From Paraliobacillus quinghaiensis (GTDB lineage Bacteria; Bacillota; Bacilli; Bacillales; Amphibacillaceae), in contig NZ_QJSH01000002.1 of NCBI RefSeq assembly GCF_003426025.1, positions 248,001 to 312,000 on the forward strand: DNA of 64,000 nucleotides, written 5' to 3'. Position numbers and translations under genes: made by a program. This document shows, in pieces, positions 35,521 to 45,000 of the stretch. Under the pieces are notes generated by a model, which was not told where the DNA came from, made no database searches, and saw only the letters and a list, made by a program, of their open reading frames with translations. Numbering within the stretch: the stretch's first letter is position 1; each line of letters opens with the position of its first letter.

Positions 35521-37440
35521 ATGAAACGTGTATCAAATGTAACGATGCGGAAACGAATAGTCACTGTATTTCTTTTTGCCTTTCTTTTTTTTGTAGTTAT
35601 ATCAATTCGCTTAGGCTATGTACAATTTGTGCTTGGTGCTGAATTAATGGAGAAGGCTCAAGCTTCATGGAGTCGAGACATTGCTTTTGAAGCGGAACGT
35701 GGAAAAATTCTGGACAAGAATGGCATGATTTTAGCAGAAAATGTCTCTGCACCAACTGTGATGGTTGTTCCGAGACAAGTCACTAACCCAGAAGAAACTG
35801 CAAACGCTCTTGGTAAAATATTAGGAATTACCAAAGAGGAAATGTTAGAACAAGTAACTAAACAAACAAGTATTGTTCGTTTTGCTGCTGGGAGAAAGAT
35901 CTCTGAAGAACAGGCTGATGCTATTCAAACTTTAGGTTTAGACGGTGTTTATATTGCAGAGGATTCTAAACGCTATTATCCAAATGGAGAATACCTATCA
36001 CATGTACTGGGGTTTAGTGGTATTGATAACCAAGGTTTGATGGGGTTAGAATTATATTATGATGATAACTTAAGTGGTGAAAAAGGTAGTTTATCTTTTT
36101 ATTCTGATGCAAAAGGAAAAAGATTGCCTAACTTGGCAGACACGTATCAAGCCCCGACTGATGGACTTGATTTACAATTAACGATTGATGCAAAAGTTCA
36201 AACTATTATTGAAAGAGAATTGGATATAGCAGAAGCAACTTATAATCCAGATGGTGCTCTTGCAATAGCTGTTGATCCAGATACTGGTGGTATATTAGCA
36301 ATGTCATCTAGACCAAATTTTGACCCTGAAAATTATCAAGAAGTGGACTCTAGTATTTATGATCGTAATTTACCAATATGGAGCACTTATGAGCCTGGAT
36401 CAACATTTAAAATCATTACCCTAGCAGCGGGTCTTGAAGAGGGGGTCGTTGATCTAACTGAGGATGAGTACTTTGATAATGGTGCAATAAAAGTGGATGG
36501 TGCAACACTTCATTGTTGGAAAAGTGGAGGACATGGAAGTCAGACCTACTTAGAAGTAGTACAAAATTCCTGTAACCCTGGCTTTGTTAATCTAGGTCAA
36601 AATATTGGTAAAGAAAAACTATTTTCATATATAAAAGATTTTGGTTTTGGTGAAAAAACAGGAGTAGACTTATTTGGTGAAGAAAATGGTATCTTGTTTA
36701 AACTAGATCAAGTTGGACCAGTAGAACTCGCAACTACTTCTTTTGGTCAAGGTGTTTCTGTTACCCCTATTCAACAAGTGATGGCTGTATCAGCTGCCGT
36801 TAATGGTGGTTATTTATATCAACCATACCTAGCTTCTGAATGGATAGACCCGATTACACAAAAGAGTGTAGAAACCATTGAACCTGTATTAAAGGACCAA
36901 GTGATTTCTAATGAGACATCCACTGAAATTCGTGAAGCATTAGAAAGCGTTGTGGCTAAAGGAACAGGAAGAGGGGCTTACGTAGATGGCTATCGTGTAG
37001 GTGGGAAAACAGGTACTGCACAAAAGGTAGGTAAGAACGGTCGTTATATGGAAAATAATCATATTGTTTCTTTTATCGGATTTGCTCCGGCTGATGATCC
37101 TGAAATTGTCGTCTATGTCGCGATAGATAACCCCAAAAACACAGTTCAATTTGGTGGGGTTGTAGTAGCACCAATTGTAGGAAATATTATAGAAGACAGC
37201 ATGCCGGCAATGGGGGTCGAACGACGTACTGAAGGGTTAGAAAAAGATTACCAGTGGCCAGAACAACCACCTGTAGAAGTACCTGACTTAATCGGAGTAT
37301 CCCGTAATGACTTACACCAATATATGGTTAATTTGTCAATTGAAGCATCAGGTGAAGGGGACACTATTATAGATCAAGCACCGAAAGCGGGAACAAAATT
37401 AAAACAAGGCGAAACAATAAGACTTTACTTCTCAGACTAA
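35521..37440 (+). CDS. spoVD: Sporulation-specific penicillin-binding protein SpoVD
   Basis: Class B PBP of 639 residues used for spore cortex synthesis with SpoVE. It has one membrane helix (about 12-32), a dimerisation domain, the transpeptidase with Ser294 (PGSTFK), SCN in QNSCNPGF and KTG in GGKTGTAQKV, and a single C-terminal PASTA domain (VPDLIGVSRNDLHQYM). Cys332 (LHCWKSGG) and Cys351 (NSCN) coincide with the B. subtilis pair that forms a regulatory disulfide opened by StoA. That match and the single PASTA domain separate it from pbpB. The gene is followed by a 687-base gap holding repeats. Confidence 0.94.
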   Translation: MKRVSNVTMRKRIVTVFLFAFLFFVVISIRLGYVQFVLGAELMEKAQASWSRDIAFEAERGKILDKNGMILAENVSAPTVMVVPRQVTNPEETANALGKILGITKEEMLEQVTKQTSIVRFAAGRKISEEQADAIQTLGLDGVYIAEDSKRYYPNGEYLSHVLGFSGIDNQGLMGLELYYDDNLSGEKGSLSFYSDAKGKRLPNLADTYQAPTDGLDLQLTIDAKVQTIIERELDIAEATYNPDGALAIAVDPDTGGILAMSSRPNFDPENYQEVDSSIYDRNLPIWSTYEPGSTFKIITLAAGLEEGVVDLTEDEYFDNGAIKVDGATLHCWKSGGHGSQTYLEVVQNSCNPGFVNLGQNIGKEKLFSYIKDFGFGEKTGVDLFGEENGILFKLDQVGPVELATTSFGQGVSVTPIQQVMAVSAAVNGGYLYQPYLASEWIDPITQKSVETIEPVLKDQVISNETSTEIREALESVVAKGTGRGAYVDGYRVGGKTGTAQKVGKNGRYMENNHIVSFIGFAPADDPEIVVYVAIDNPKNTVQFGGVVVAPIVGNIIEDSMPAMGVERRTEGLEKDYQWPEQPPVEVPDLIGVSRNDLHQYMVNLSIEASGEGDTIIDQAPKAGTKLKQGETIRLYFSD

Positions 37441-37522
37441 GTATCTCGAGTCGTACAATTAAACCAATGTATATTACGCAGTAGATGGAAACTCTGTCGT
37501 AAGATTAACTTTGATTTACGCG

Positions 37523-37630
37523 TAGGGGCAGTCGCTTTCCGCGGGTAACTCTTCAGCTAACTCGGAAGTAAAGAACACTTCCGAGTGGATCTTCAGATGT
37601 TACTTTTCCCGCTGGAGTCAACTGACCCTA
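37523..37630. repeat. Palindromic intergenic repeat, family 1, copy C1
   Basis: Imperfect arms TAGGGGCAGTCG (37523-37534) and CAACTGACCCTA (37619-37630; 10 of 12 pair) enclose GCTTTCCGCGGG, GTAAC/GTTAC (37545-37549, 37599-37603) and a hairpin CTCGGAAGT/ACTTCCGAG (37561-37569, 37577-37585). The GCTTTCCGC and TTCAGCTAAC motifs match the other copies in inverted sense. Confidence 0.7.
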
Positions 37631-37748
37631 AGCTCCAATCAACATCTGAAAATTAGTTGCGTTTGTTTGATTTAATAAAGTTAAATGATAATCCACTACA
37701 CCACATATAAAAATACATGGAAACTACTGTGAGAACAGCAAATGTTTT

Positions 37749-37908
37749 TGATGGGGCGAGTAATCGCGTTCCAAAGTACGTTTTATCCAATGTAGGCAGA
37801 ATACTTCGACTCCTGCAGGAACAGCGCGAGCCGAAAATCCATTTTTAGAAGCGCTCTTCTTCTAAAAATTAGTTGAGGCCGTGCCTGCGGAAAGCGAAGT
37901 ATTCTGCC
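37749..37908. repeat. Palindromic intergenic repeat, family 1, copy C2, with shared 18-mer
   Basis: Perfect 14-base arms GGCAGAATACTTCG (37795-37808) and CGAAGTATTCTGCC (37895-37908) enclose ACTCCTGCAGG/CCTGCGGAAAG and an inner hairpin ATTTTTAGAAG/CTTCTAAAAAT (37841-37851, 37859-37869). The inverted 18-mer GATGGGGCGAGTAATCGC lies just outside at 37750-37767. The core is the reverse complement of copy A with about four differences. Confidence 0.8.
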
Positions 37909-37954
37909 GGAACGACGTTAGGAAATAAAGTTTTTTTACGACGGAGTTTATATA

Positions 37955-38086
37955 CTATTGTCAACAATAGTCTTTTAGAAAACGGCTTGTTAACTAGCTA
38001 CGTAAATTTTCATGAATATGAATCAAATCTTTGTTATAATAGTAATGATTCATTTCTAATTGATATTTCCTATTTTAGGAAGTATC
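37955..38086 (+). promoter_or_regulatory. murE upstream region: hairpin, -10 box and leader hairpin
   Basis: CTATTGT/ACAATAG (37955-37970) followed by TCTTTT looks like a small terminator. TATAAT at 38035-38040 is a good -10 box with a weak -35 (ATGAAT, 38012-38017). Downstream of it GATATTTCC/GGAAGTATC (38062-38070, 38078-38086) can form a hairpin in the murE leader. A promoter here is plausible because the repeats separate murE from spoVD. Confidence 0.4.
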
Positions 38087-38127
38087 TTACATAAAATTAA
38101 TTTTAACTCATAGTAAGGATGAAACCA

Positions 38128-39600
38128 TTGAAAAGATTAGTAGATGTACTAGCTATTCTCCCGACTTATCAAGTGAATCAAGCTATAAGCGATATATCAA
38201 TGAATGGATTAACAATTGATTCACGACAAGTTAAAAGCGGAGATTTATTTATTTGTATTGAAGGTTATACTGTAGATGGTCATGATTTTGTTAAACAAGC
38301 TGAAGCAAATGGTGCGTGTGCAATAGTAGCCCAAAAAGCCCTTAATGAAACGAATATTCCTGTTATTTATGTGCGTGATACAGTCAGAATATTAGCGTTG
38401 CTAGCGAATAGCTATTATGACATGCCAACTAATGACTTACAATTAATCGGTGTGACTGGGACAAATGGGAAAACAAGTGTAACCAATTTATTGGATGATA
38501 TTTTTAAACTCGACAAACGCGTGACAGGTAGTATAGGAACCATCCAAATGAAAATTGCAGATACAATCCATGAGGTTAGTAATACAACCCCTGAAGCATC
38601 TTTCTTACAAAAAAGTTTCCGGAATATGGTCGATCAAGGTGTTAAAACAGCAATTATGGAAGTTTCCTCTCATGCTTTAGAGATAGGGAGAGTAAATGGA
38701 TGTGATTTCAATATAGCTATTTTTACCAATCTGTCACAAGACCATTTGGATTATCATGGTGATATGCCAAGCTATTTTCAAGCGAAGAGTCGACTGTTCC
38801 GACAATTAGGGAATCGCTATGACCCGGATAATCCTAAATATGCTGTTATAAATCTTGATGATGCGTATAGTGAGAATTTTATTCATGCTACAACACAACC
38901 AGTTGTTACATATGGTATTGAACAAAAAGCAGATGTTTCTGCTTCTCAAATTAAGTTAGAAGCAAATGGCACGACATTTATATTAGAAACTTTTTATGGA
39001 AATATAACTATTAAAAGCAAATTAATAGGTAAGTTTAGTATTTACAATATGTTAGCTGCTGCAACAGCAAGTTTATTGGCAGGTGTGCCATTAGAAACTG
39101 TTAAAGAAGCGCTAGAAAATACGACAGGAGTTCGTGGTAGGTTTGAACCGGTGTTAGCAGGTCAACCTTTTGGAGTTATAGTTGATTATGCGCATACACC
39201 GGATTCGCTTGAGAATGTTTTACAGACGATGCAAGGATTTGTAAAAGGTAAAATATATGTTGTTGTTGGCTGCGGAGGAGATCGCGATAGGACAAAACGT
39301 CCATTAATGGCGCAAATTGCAAGTAAATATGCCGATTACGCTTTTTACACATCTGATAACCCGCGTTCGGAAGATCCAGATAGTATTATTGCAGATATGG
39401 TAACAGGGTTAGAGGCTACGAATTATGAAGTGATTATAGATCGTGAAAAAGCGATAAAAAAAAGCATTACATCCGCAAGTGAAAATGATATGATATTAAT
39501 TGCTGGAAAAGGGCATGAAACCTATCAAATTATTGGAACTGAGATTGTAGATTTTGATGATCGAGCAGTTGCAACAGAAGCAATTAAACAGTATTTATAG
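38128..39600 (+). CDS. murE: UDP-MurNAc-L-Ala-D-Glu:meso-diaminopimelate ligase
   Basis: Cytoplasmic Mur ligase that adds the third amino acid of the peptidoglycan stem. TTG at 38128 is favoured because AAGG lies nine bases before it; an ATG at 38119 overlaps that site. From the TTG the protein has 490 residues. The ATP motif GVTGTNGKTSVTNL, the carbamylated-lysine region and the C-terminal SDNPRSEDP are present; DNPR is the signature of meso-diaminopimelate rather than lysine specificity, in line with an A1gamma wall. The next gene, murF, adds the following residues of the stem. Confidence 0.94.
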   Translation: MKRLVDVLAILPTYQVNQAISDISMNGLTIDSRQVKSGDLFICIEGYTVDGHDFVKQAEANGACAIVAQKALNETNIPVIYVRDTVRILALLANSYYDMPTNDLQLIGVTGTNGKTSVTNLLDDIFKLDKRVTGSIGTIQMKIADTIHEVSNTTPEASFLQKSFRNMVDQGVKTAIMEVSSHALEIGRVNGCDFNIAIFTNLSQDHLDYHGDMPSYFQAKSRLFRQLGNRYDPDNPKYAVINLDDAYSENFIHATTQPVVTYGIEQKADVSASQIKLEANGTTFILETFYGNITIKSKLIGKFSIYNMLAAATASLLAGVPLETVKEALENTTGVRGRFEPVLAGQPFGVIVDYAHTPDSLENVLQTMQGFVKGKIYVVVGCGGDRDRTKRPLMAQIASKYADYAFYTSDNPRSEDPDSIIADMVTGLEATNYEVIIDREKAIKKSITSASENDMILIAGKGHETYQIIGTEIVDFDDRAVATEAIKQYL

Positions 39601-39640
39601 AAAAGAAAACATATAAATTGATAAATAAGGAGTCATCACT

Positions 39641-40999
39641 ATGTTATTTACAACAGCATTTCTGTTGGAGTTGTTTCCTGAAACACAGGGGGCTGCAGAA
39701 GATCAATTTAAAATCAATCAAGTCTCTACAGATAGTCGAGGGAAAATGGATCATGCGTTGTTCGTGCCATTAAAAGGGGAAAATTTTAATGGTCACAGCT
39801 TTATAGATAAAGCAATTGAACAAGGTGCTATTGCTACTATTTGGCAAAAGGATGAACCGTTGCCTGAATTTTTACCAACGGATTTTCCTGTGTTCTTTGC
39901 TTCTGACACGTTATCTGCACTTCAACAATTAGCGCATGCATATCGAAAGTCAGTAGATCCAACTGTGATTGGAGTAACTGGATCAAATGGGAAAACGACG
40001 ACGAAAGATATTATTTCTAAAGTCCTGTCTGAATCTTTTCAAACTCATCAAACAAAAGGGAACTTAAACAATCATATTGGTGTCCCATTAACTATTTTAT
40101 CAATGAAGCCTGACACAGAGATGCTTGTTTTAGAAATGGGCATGAATCATTTTCATGAGATGGAACGTTTAAGTCAAATTGCAGAACCAAACATTGCAGT
40201 TATTACAAATATTGGTGAGTCACATATTGAAAACTTGGGATCAAGAGCAGGTATAGCAAAGGCGAAAGCAGAAATATTAGTTGGATTACAGGATGAGGGT
40301 ATCTTACTAATTGATGGTGATGAACCTTTGTTACACCCATACAAAACAGTAGCTAAAACACTAGGTATTGGTTTTGATCAGACTAATGATACTGTAATAA
40401 AACATTTTGTAATGCATGCTGAGCATTCCCTTTTCACTATAAATAGTGATGAAGAATATAACATCCCATTATTAGGTAAGCATCATGCGAAAAATGCAAC
40501 ATTTGCTATTGAGATAGCTAAACAGATCGGTATGAGAATAAGCCAAATTAAACAGGCATTGATACAATTAGATATGACAGGCATGCGGTTTGAAGTATTA
40601 AAAGGAAAAGAAGGGGTTACGATTATTAATGATGCCTATAATGCATCACCAACATCTATGAAGGCAGCTGTTAATGTAGTAAAAGAAATGGTTGGTTTTC
40701 AACGTAAAATCGTAGTTTTAGGTGATATGCTTGAATTGGGTGAGTTATCAAAAGAGTATCATCGCTCTGTTGCTGATGTAATGTCAACGGAAATTGATTA
40801 TGTTTGTACAATTGGCATTGATGCTAATGAAATTAGTGAACGAGTGAAACAAGAGTATCCATCAATCATTACAAATCACTTTCTTGATAAAAAAGAAATT
40901 GAATCATTTCTAGCCAACTATTTAGACACAACAACGCTTATTTTAGTAAAAGCTTCAAGGGGTATGAAATTAGAAACCATTATTGAACCATTAATATAA
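39641..40999 (+). CDS. murF: UDP-MurNAc-tripeptide:D-Ala-D-Ala ligase
   Basis: Mur ligase of 452 residues that adds D-Ala-D-Ala to complete the UDP-MurNAc-pentapeptide. [15 protein letters not shown] is the ATP loop; LEMGMNHFHEM, TNIGESHIENLGS, HHAKNATFAIEIA and NDAYNASPTSMKAA are typical MurF motifs. ATG 39641 follows AAGGAG. It lies 40 bases after murE and 44 bases before mraY, so all three are probably cotranscribed. In B. subtilis murF is elsewhere, next to ddl; here it sits in the dcw cluster, as in many other bacteria. Confidence 0.94.
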   Translation: MLFTTAFLLELFPETQGAAEDQFKINQVSTDSRGKMDHALFVPLKGENFNGHSFIDKAIEQGAIATIWQKDEPLPEFLPTDFPVFFASDTLSALQQLAHAYRKSVDPTVIGVTGSNGKTTTKDIISKVLSESFQTHQTKGNLNNHIGVPLTILSMKPDTEMLVLEMGMNHFHEMERLSQIAEPNIAVITNIGESHIENLGSRAGIAKAKAEILVGLQDEGILLIDGDEPLLHPYKTVAKTLGIGFDQTNDTVIKHFVMHAEHSLFTINSDEEYNIPLLGKHHAKNATFAIEIAKQIGMRISQIKQALIQLDMTGMRFEVLKGKEGVTIINDAYNASPTSMKAAVNVVKEMVGFQRKIVVLGDMLELGELSKEYHRSVADVMSTEIDYVCTIGIDANEISERVKQEYPSIITNHFLDKKEIESFLANYLDTTTLILVKASRGMKLETIIEPLI

Positions 41000-41043
41000 T
41001 AAACTAAACAATGGACGGTTTGGCATTTAGAGGAGGAGAAATC

Positions 41044-42030
41044 ATGAACGAATATGTACTAATAATCACAATAAGTATCGCATTTTTAATTACCGTCCTA
41101 TTTTCACCAATTTTCATTCCATTTTTACGTAGGTTAAAATTTGGTCAAAGTATTCGTGAAGAAGGTCCACAATCGCATCTTAAAAAAACAGGAACACCTA
41201 CTATGGGTGGTATTATGATTGTTCTAAGTGTTACAATTACCACATTAATCATGACCAGCAAATTTAATGTAAGTTCGGTTAATTCTGAATCCATGTTACT
41301 TATCTTTATTTTATTGGGATATGGTTTTCTAGGTTTCTTGGATGACTTTATCAAGGTTGCATTAAAACGGAACCTTGGACTTACCTCGAAACAAAAAATG
41401 ATCGGGCAAGTGTTAATTGCAGTAATATTTTATATTATCTTAAGACAACAAGGGTTTCCAACATACATATCGATACCAGGAACAAGTCAGCAAATTGATT
41501 TAGGATGGGGATATGCTGTATTAGTTGTTGTTATGATTGTTGGTGCTTCTAATGCTGTTAATTTAACTGATGGATTAGATGGTTTATTAGCAGGGACAGC
41601 AACAATAGCATTCGGTGCCTTTGGTATTTTAGCTTGGTATGGTCTTCCACAGTTAGAAATTACTATTTTCTCATTAGCAGTTGTCGGAGCCTTGTTAGGC
41701 TTTTTAGTATTTAATGCACATCCTGCTAAAGTGTTTATGGGGGATACCGGCTCATTAGCACTTGGTGGAGCAATTGCTGCTGTTGCTATATTAGCAAGAC
41801 TTGAGATCCTTTTAGTTATCATTGGTGGGGTTTTTGTAATGGAAACTCTATCTGTCATTATTCAGGTTATTTCCTTTAAAACAACCGGTAAGCGCATATT
41901 CAGAATGAGTCCACTTCATCATCATTATGAATTAAAAGGTTGGTCGGAATGGCGTGTTGTTACGACATTTTGGCTAGTTGGACTGCTTTTTGCGGCGCTT
42001 GGAATATATATTGAGGTGTGGATTGGATGA
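41044..42030 (+). CDS. mraY: Phospho-MurNAc-pentapeptide transferase MraY
   Basis: Membrane enzyme of 328 residues that moves phospho-MurNAc-pentapeptide to undecaprenyl phosphate to make lipid I. It has about ten helices. The catalytic DD pair lies in [10 protein letters not shown], with [12 protein letters not shown] and the histidine loop [15 protein letters not shown] further on. ATG 41044 follows AGGAGGAG; a frame start at 41011 lacks a site. The stop overlaps the murD start by four bases. Confidence 0.95.
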   Translation: MNEYVLIITISIAFLITVLFSPIFIPFLRRLKFGQSIREEGPQSHLKKTGTPTMGGIMIVLSVTITTLIMTSKFNVSSVNSESMLLIFILLGYGFLGFLDDFIKVALKRNLGLTSKQKMIGQVLIAVIFYIILRQQGFPTYISIPGTSQQIDLGWGYAVLVVVMIVGASNAVNLTDGLDGLLAGTATIAFGAFGILAWYGLPQLEITIFSLAVVGALLGFLVFNAHPAKVFMGDTGSLALGGAIAAVAILARLEILLVIIGGVFVMETLSVIIQVISFKTTGKRIFRMSPLHHHYELKGWSEWRVVTTFWLVGLLFAALGIYIEVWIG

Positions 42031-43376
42031 ATAAATTAAATGACTTTCCTTATAAGAATATTTTAGTACTCGGTCTAGCTAAAAGTGGTACTGCTACGAG
42101 TAAAATATTGGTAAAAAATAATTATAACGTTAGTGTAAATGATTTAAAGGCTAGTAATGAAGATCAAGTTGTAAAAGAATTACAAGCTTTAGGGGTGGAT
42201 GTGGTTACTGGATCACATCCACTATATTTGCTGGATAATGCAGAAGTTGTCGTAAAAAATCCTGGTATTCCTTATGAGAATGCACTTATTCAAGAAGCAA
42301 AACGTCGCGAAATACCTGTTATAACAGAAATAGAATTGGTACATTATTTGATTTCAAGTCCATACATCGGGATTACTGGTTCAAATGGAAAAACAACAAC
42401 AACCACATTGACCCATGAAATGTTAGAACAAAGCAATAAAAAAAGTAAAATTGCTGGGAACATAGGTAAAGTGGCAGTTGAAGTTGCTGAGACTTTAGCT
42501 ACAGATGAAACAATGGTAGTAGAGTTATCTTCTTTTCAATTGATGGGTACTGAGAAGTTCAGACCGCATATTGCTGTATTTTTGAATTTATTCCAATCGC
42601 ATATTGATTATCATGGGACATATCCAAATTATAAAGCAGCAAAGACACGTATCTTTGAAAATCAGACAAATGATGATTATCTTGTATATAATGCAGATGA
42701 TAATGAGATCTGTGCACTTGTTAATGATGCCTCAGCTAAGAAAATACCATTTAGTTCAAGCCAAAAATGTTTAGATGGTGCATGGTGTGACGAGACGTAT
42801 ATTTATTTTAAAGAAGAGCCTATAATTGAAAGACAAAGGATTGTTTTAGTAGGAAAACACAATCTAGAAAATATTTTAGCAGCAGTCGCAGCAAGTATGC
42901 TAGCAGGTGCCACTAAAGAAGGTATAGTAAATGTACTTACTACATTTACTGGCGTAAAACATCGCACGCAATATGTTGAAAATGTAAATGAGCGAATGTT
43001 TTATAATGACTCAAAAGCAACTAATATATTGGCTACATCCAAGGCATTAGGTTCTTTTGAACAGCCAATTATATTATTAGCTGGTGGATTAGATCGCGGA
43101 AATGATTTTGAGGAATTAATACCACATCTAACAAATGTCAAAGCAATGATTCTGTTTGGGGAAACTGCTGATAAGTTAGAAAAAGCGGGGTTAGCAGCAA
43201 ATGTATCGACTATCTTGTTTGTTGAGACAATGAAAGAAGCAGTTGATCAAGCATATGAGATCTCAAATGAAAAAGATGTTATTTTATTATCACCTGCTTG
43301 TGCAAGTTGGGATCAATATCGAACTTTTGAAGAAAGAGGAGACATGTTTACGGAAGCTGTGCATACATTAAAGTAA
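42027..43376 (+). CDS. murD: UDP-MurNAc-L-alanine:D-glutamate ligase
   Basis: Mur ligase of 449 residues adding D-glutamate to UDP-MurNAc-L-Ala. Its N-terminal Rossmann-like domain ([17 protein letters not shown]) binds the UDP part; [14 protein letters not shown] is the ATP loop; FYNDSKATN and [19 protein letters not shown] are MurD-specific. ATG 42027 overlaps the mraY stop in ATGA and has TTGAGGTG upstream, so it is preferred over GTG 42018. In B. subtilis spoVE and murG follow; here a repeat and spoVE follow and murG is missing. Confidence 0.95.
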   Translation: MNKLNDFPYKNILVLGLAKSGTATSKILVKNNYNVSVNDLKASNEDQVVKELQALGVDVVTGSHPLYLLDNAEVVVKNPGIPYENALIQEAKRREIPVITEIELVHYLISSPYIGITGSNGKTTTTTLTHEMLEQSNKKSKIAGNIGKVAVEVAETLATDETMVVELSSFQLMGTEKFRPHIAVFLNLFQSHIDYHGTYPNYKAAKTRIFENQTNDDYLVYNADDNEICALVNDASAKKIPFSSSQKCLDGAWCDETYIYFKEEPIIERQRIVLVGKHNLENILAAVAASMLAGATKEGIVNVLTTFTGVKHRTQYVENVNERMFYNDSKATNILATSKALGSFEQPIILLAGGLDRGNDFEELIPHLTNVKAMILFGETADKLEKAGLAANVSTILFVETMKEAVDQAYEISNEKDVILLSPACASWDQYRTFEERGDMFTEAVHTLK

Positions 43377-43396
43377 GGGCTTGTACAAAGCCTCAT

Positions 43397-43432
43397 CTTC
43401 TTAACTGGATTATCGTGTTAAGAAGTAATTTC
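43397..43432 (+). terminator. Hairpin after murD
   Basis: Perfect CTTCTTAAC (43397-43405) and GTTAAGAAG (43417-43425) with an 11-base loop, then TAATTTCT; the T tail is weak, so it may act as a terminator or only as a 3' end structure. Confidence 0.5.
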
Positions 43433-43451
43433 TATATTTGCATTTAAATGT

Positions 43452-43591
43452 TGTTCAAAAGTCACAAAATAAGCGGCGCATCTCTTCGTTGGCTCGTTCT
43501 TTCGGTCCTCATGTAGGGAAGCCTACACTCTGGTCCTCAGAAACTTCACTGCCTCGACCTGCTTGCCTCTAATTTGCCGACATTTTGAACA
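43452..43591. repeat. Palindromic intergenic repeat, family 2
   Basis: Arms TGTTCAAAA (43452-43460) and TTTTGAACA (43583-43591) enclose about 120 GC-richer bases with a tight hairpin TGTAGG-GAAG-CCTACA (43512-43527) flanked by two direct copies of GGTCCTCA (around 43505 and 43532). The sequence shares nothing with family 1. I recall similar elements between genes of other Bacillaceae, but could not check. Confidence 0.65.
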
Positions 43592-43633
43592 CACAGATTT
43601 AAAGATATGTAAAAAGAAGTGGGGCAATTACTT

Positions 43634-44743
43634 ATGAAAAGCAAACAAAGTGCGCAGTCTACACCCGATTATTTTCTTATCTTTGTCATAGTGTCTTTAT
43701 TGTTAATTGGAATTATCATGGTTTATAGTGCATCAGCCATTTGGGCAAACTATAAATTTGATGATTCTCTTTATTTTGCAAAAAGGCAATTATTATTTGC
43801 ATTCATTGGCTTGATAGCTATGTTTGTCGTAGCAAGGGTTCCTTATCACACATGGGGAACTTACGCAAAGCCGATTTTATTTATTTGTTTCGTTCTGCTT
43901 GTTGCTGTACTTCTTCCTGGTGTTGGTCTAGTTCGTGGGGGAGCAAGAAGCTGGATAGGAGTAGGTGCATTTAGTATCCAACCTGCTGAATTTATGAAGC
44001 TAGGCCTAATTATCTTTTTAGCTACTTATCTAGCGGAAAAACAACGCTATATTACATCATTTAAAAATGGCTTTTTGCCATTACTTTTATTGATTTTTAC
44101 AAGTTTTGGTTTAGTAATGCTCCAACCAGATTTAGGGACTGGTATGGTTATTGTTTTGACTTGTTTTGTACTGTTGTTTGTTGCTGGTGCAAAGATTAGT
44201 CACTTTACTTTTTTAGCTATATTTGGGTTAATTGGTTTTGCGGGGTTAATCATTTCTGCACCATATCGCATCAATCGAATTACAGCTTTTTTAAATCCAT
44301 GGGAAGATCCATTGGGAAATGGGTTTCAAATTATTCAATCTTTATATGCGATTGGCCCTGGAGGTTTACTTGGTATGGGGCTAGGAAACAGTTTGCAAAA
44401 ATTCTTCTATTTACCAGAACCTCATAATGATTTTATCTTTGCTATTCTAGCAGAAGAGTTAGGTTTTTTAGGTGGTTTACTACTATTAAGTTTATTTTTC
44501 TTATTACTGTGGCGGGGGGTTCGCATTGGTTTAGCTGCCCCAGATAAACTAGGCACACTTCTTGGATTAGGGATTACAGTAATGATTTCTCTGCAAGTTA
44601 TTATAAATATAAGTGTTGTAATAGGTCTAATTCCAGTGACAGGAATTACACTTCCTTTCTTAAGTTATGGTGGATCGTCATTAACATTAACGTTAGCATC
44701 AGTTGGGATTGTTATAAACATCAGTCGTTACAGTAAATTGTAG
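43634..44743 (+). CDS. spoVE: SEDS family protein, SpoVE/FtsW type
   Basis: Polytopic glycosyltransferase of 369 residues with about ten helices and the SEDS motifs GARSWIGVGAFSIQPAEFMK, EPHNDFIFAILAEELGF and GITLPFLSYGGSSL. By position after murD it is SpoVE, the partner of SpoVD in spore cortex synthesis; ftsW is the copy at 10.4 kb. ATG 43634 follows AGTGGGG by nine bases. Sequence alone separates FtsW and SpoVE poorly. A terminator follows, so divIB has its own start of transcription. Confidence 0.9.
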   Translation: MKSKQSAQSTPDYFLIFVIVSLLLIGIIMVYSASAIWANYKFDDSLYFAKRQLLFAFIGLIAMFVVARVPYHTWGTYAKPILFICFVLLVAVLLPGVGLVRGGARSWIGVGAFSIQPAEFMKLGLIIFLATYLAEKQRYITSFKNGFLPLLLLIFTSFGLVMLQPDLGTGMVIVLTCFVLLFVAGAKISHFTFLAIFGLIGFAGLIISAPYRINRITAFLNPWEDPLGNGFQIIQSLYAIGPGGLLGMGLGNSLQKFFYLPEPHNDFIFAILAEELGFLGGLLLLSLFFLLLWRGVRIGLAAPDKLGTLLGLGITVMISLQVIINISVVIGLIPVTGITLPFLSYGGSSLTLTLASVGIVINISRYSKL

Positions 44744-44755
44744 TCTGATTAATAT

Positions 44756-44787
44756 AAACCTATCTTCTATAAAGATAGGTTTTTTCT
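44756..44787 (+). terminator. Terminator after spoVE
   Basis: AACCTATCT, loop TCTATA, AAGATAGGTT, then TTTTTC (44757-44786). Confidence 0.85.
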
Positions 44788-45000
44788 TTGATTTATGAAA
44801 TTTTTTATCTTATAGCTAGTTTTGTTAAACTATTAGCAGAAAATGCTGAAAAATCCACCTTTTGAATCAGATTTTATGACCACTTTTAATTGAAATGTAT
44901 GATATACTTTCAATATGGTTCTTTTTAAAATTTTATAGTACATGTGACGTTTTGATGAATTTTAATTACTAATTTGTGTTATTAAAGGAAGAATGAGGAG

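Noticed and set aside
37873-38094. Open frame of 73 codons upstream of murE
   Set aside because: It begins inside repeat copy C2, has no ribosome site, and its product looks like translated repeat and AT-rich sequence.
41487-41858. 123-codon frame antisense to mraY
   Set aside because: Ala/Thr/Pro-rich product typical of the reverse of a membrane protein; no start signals.
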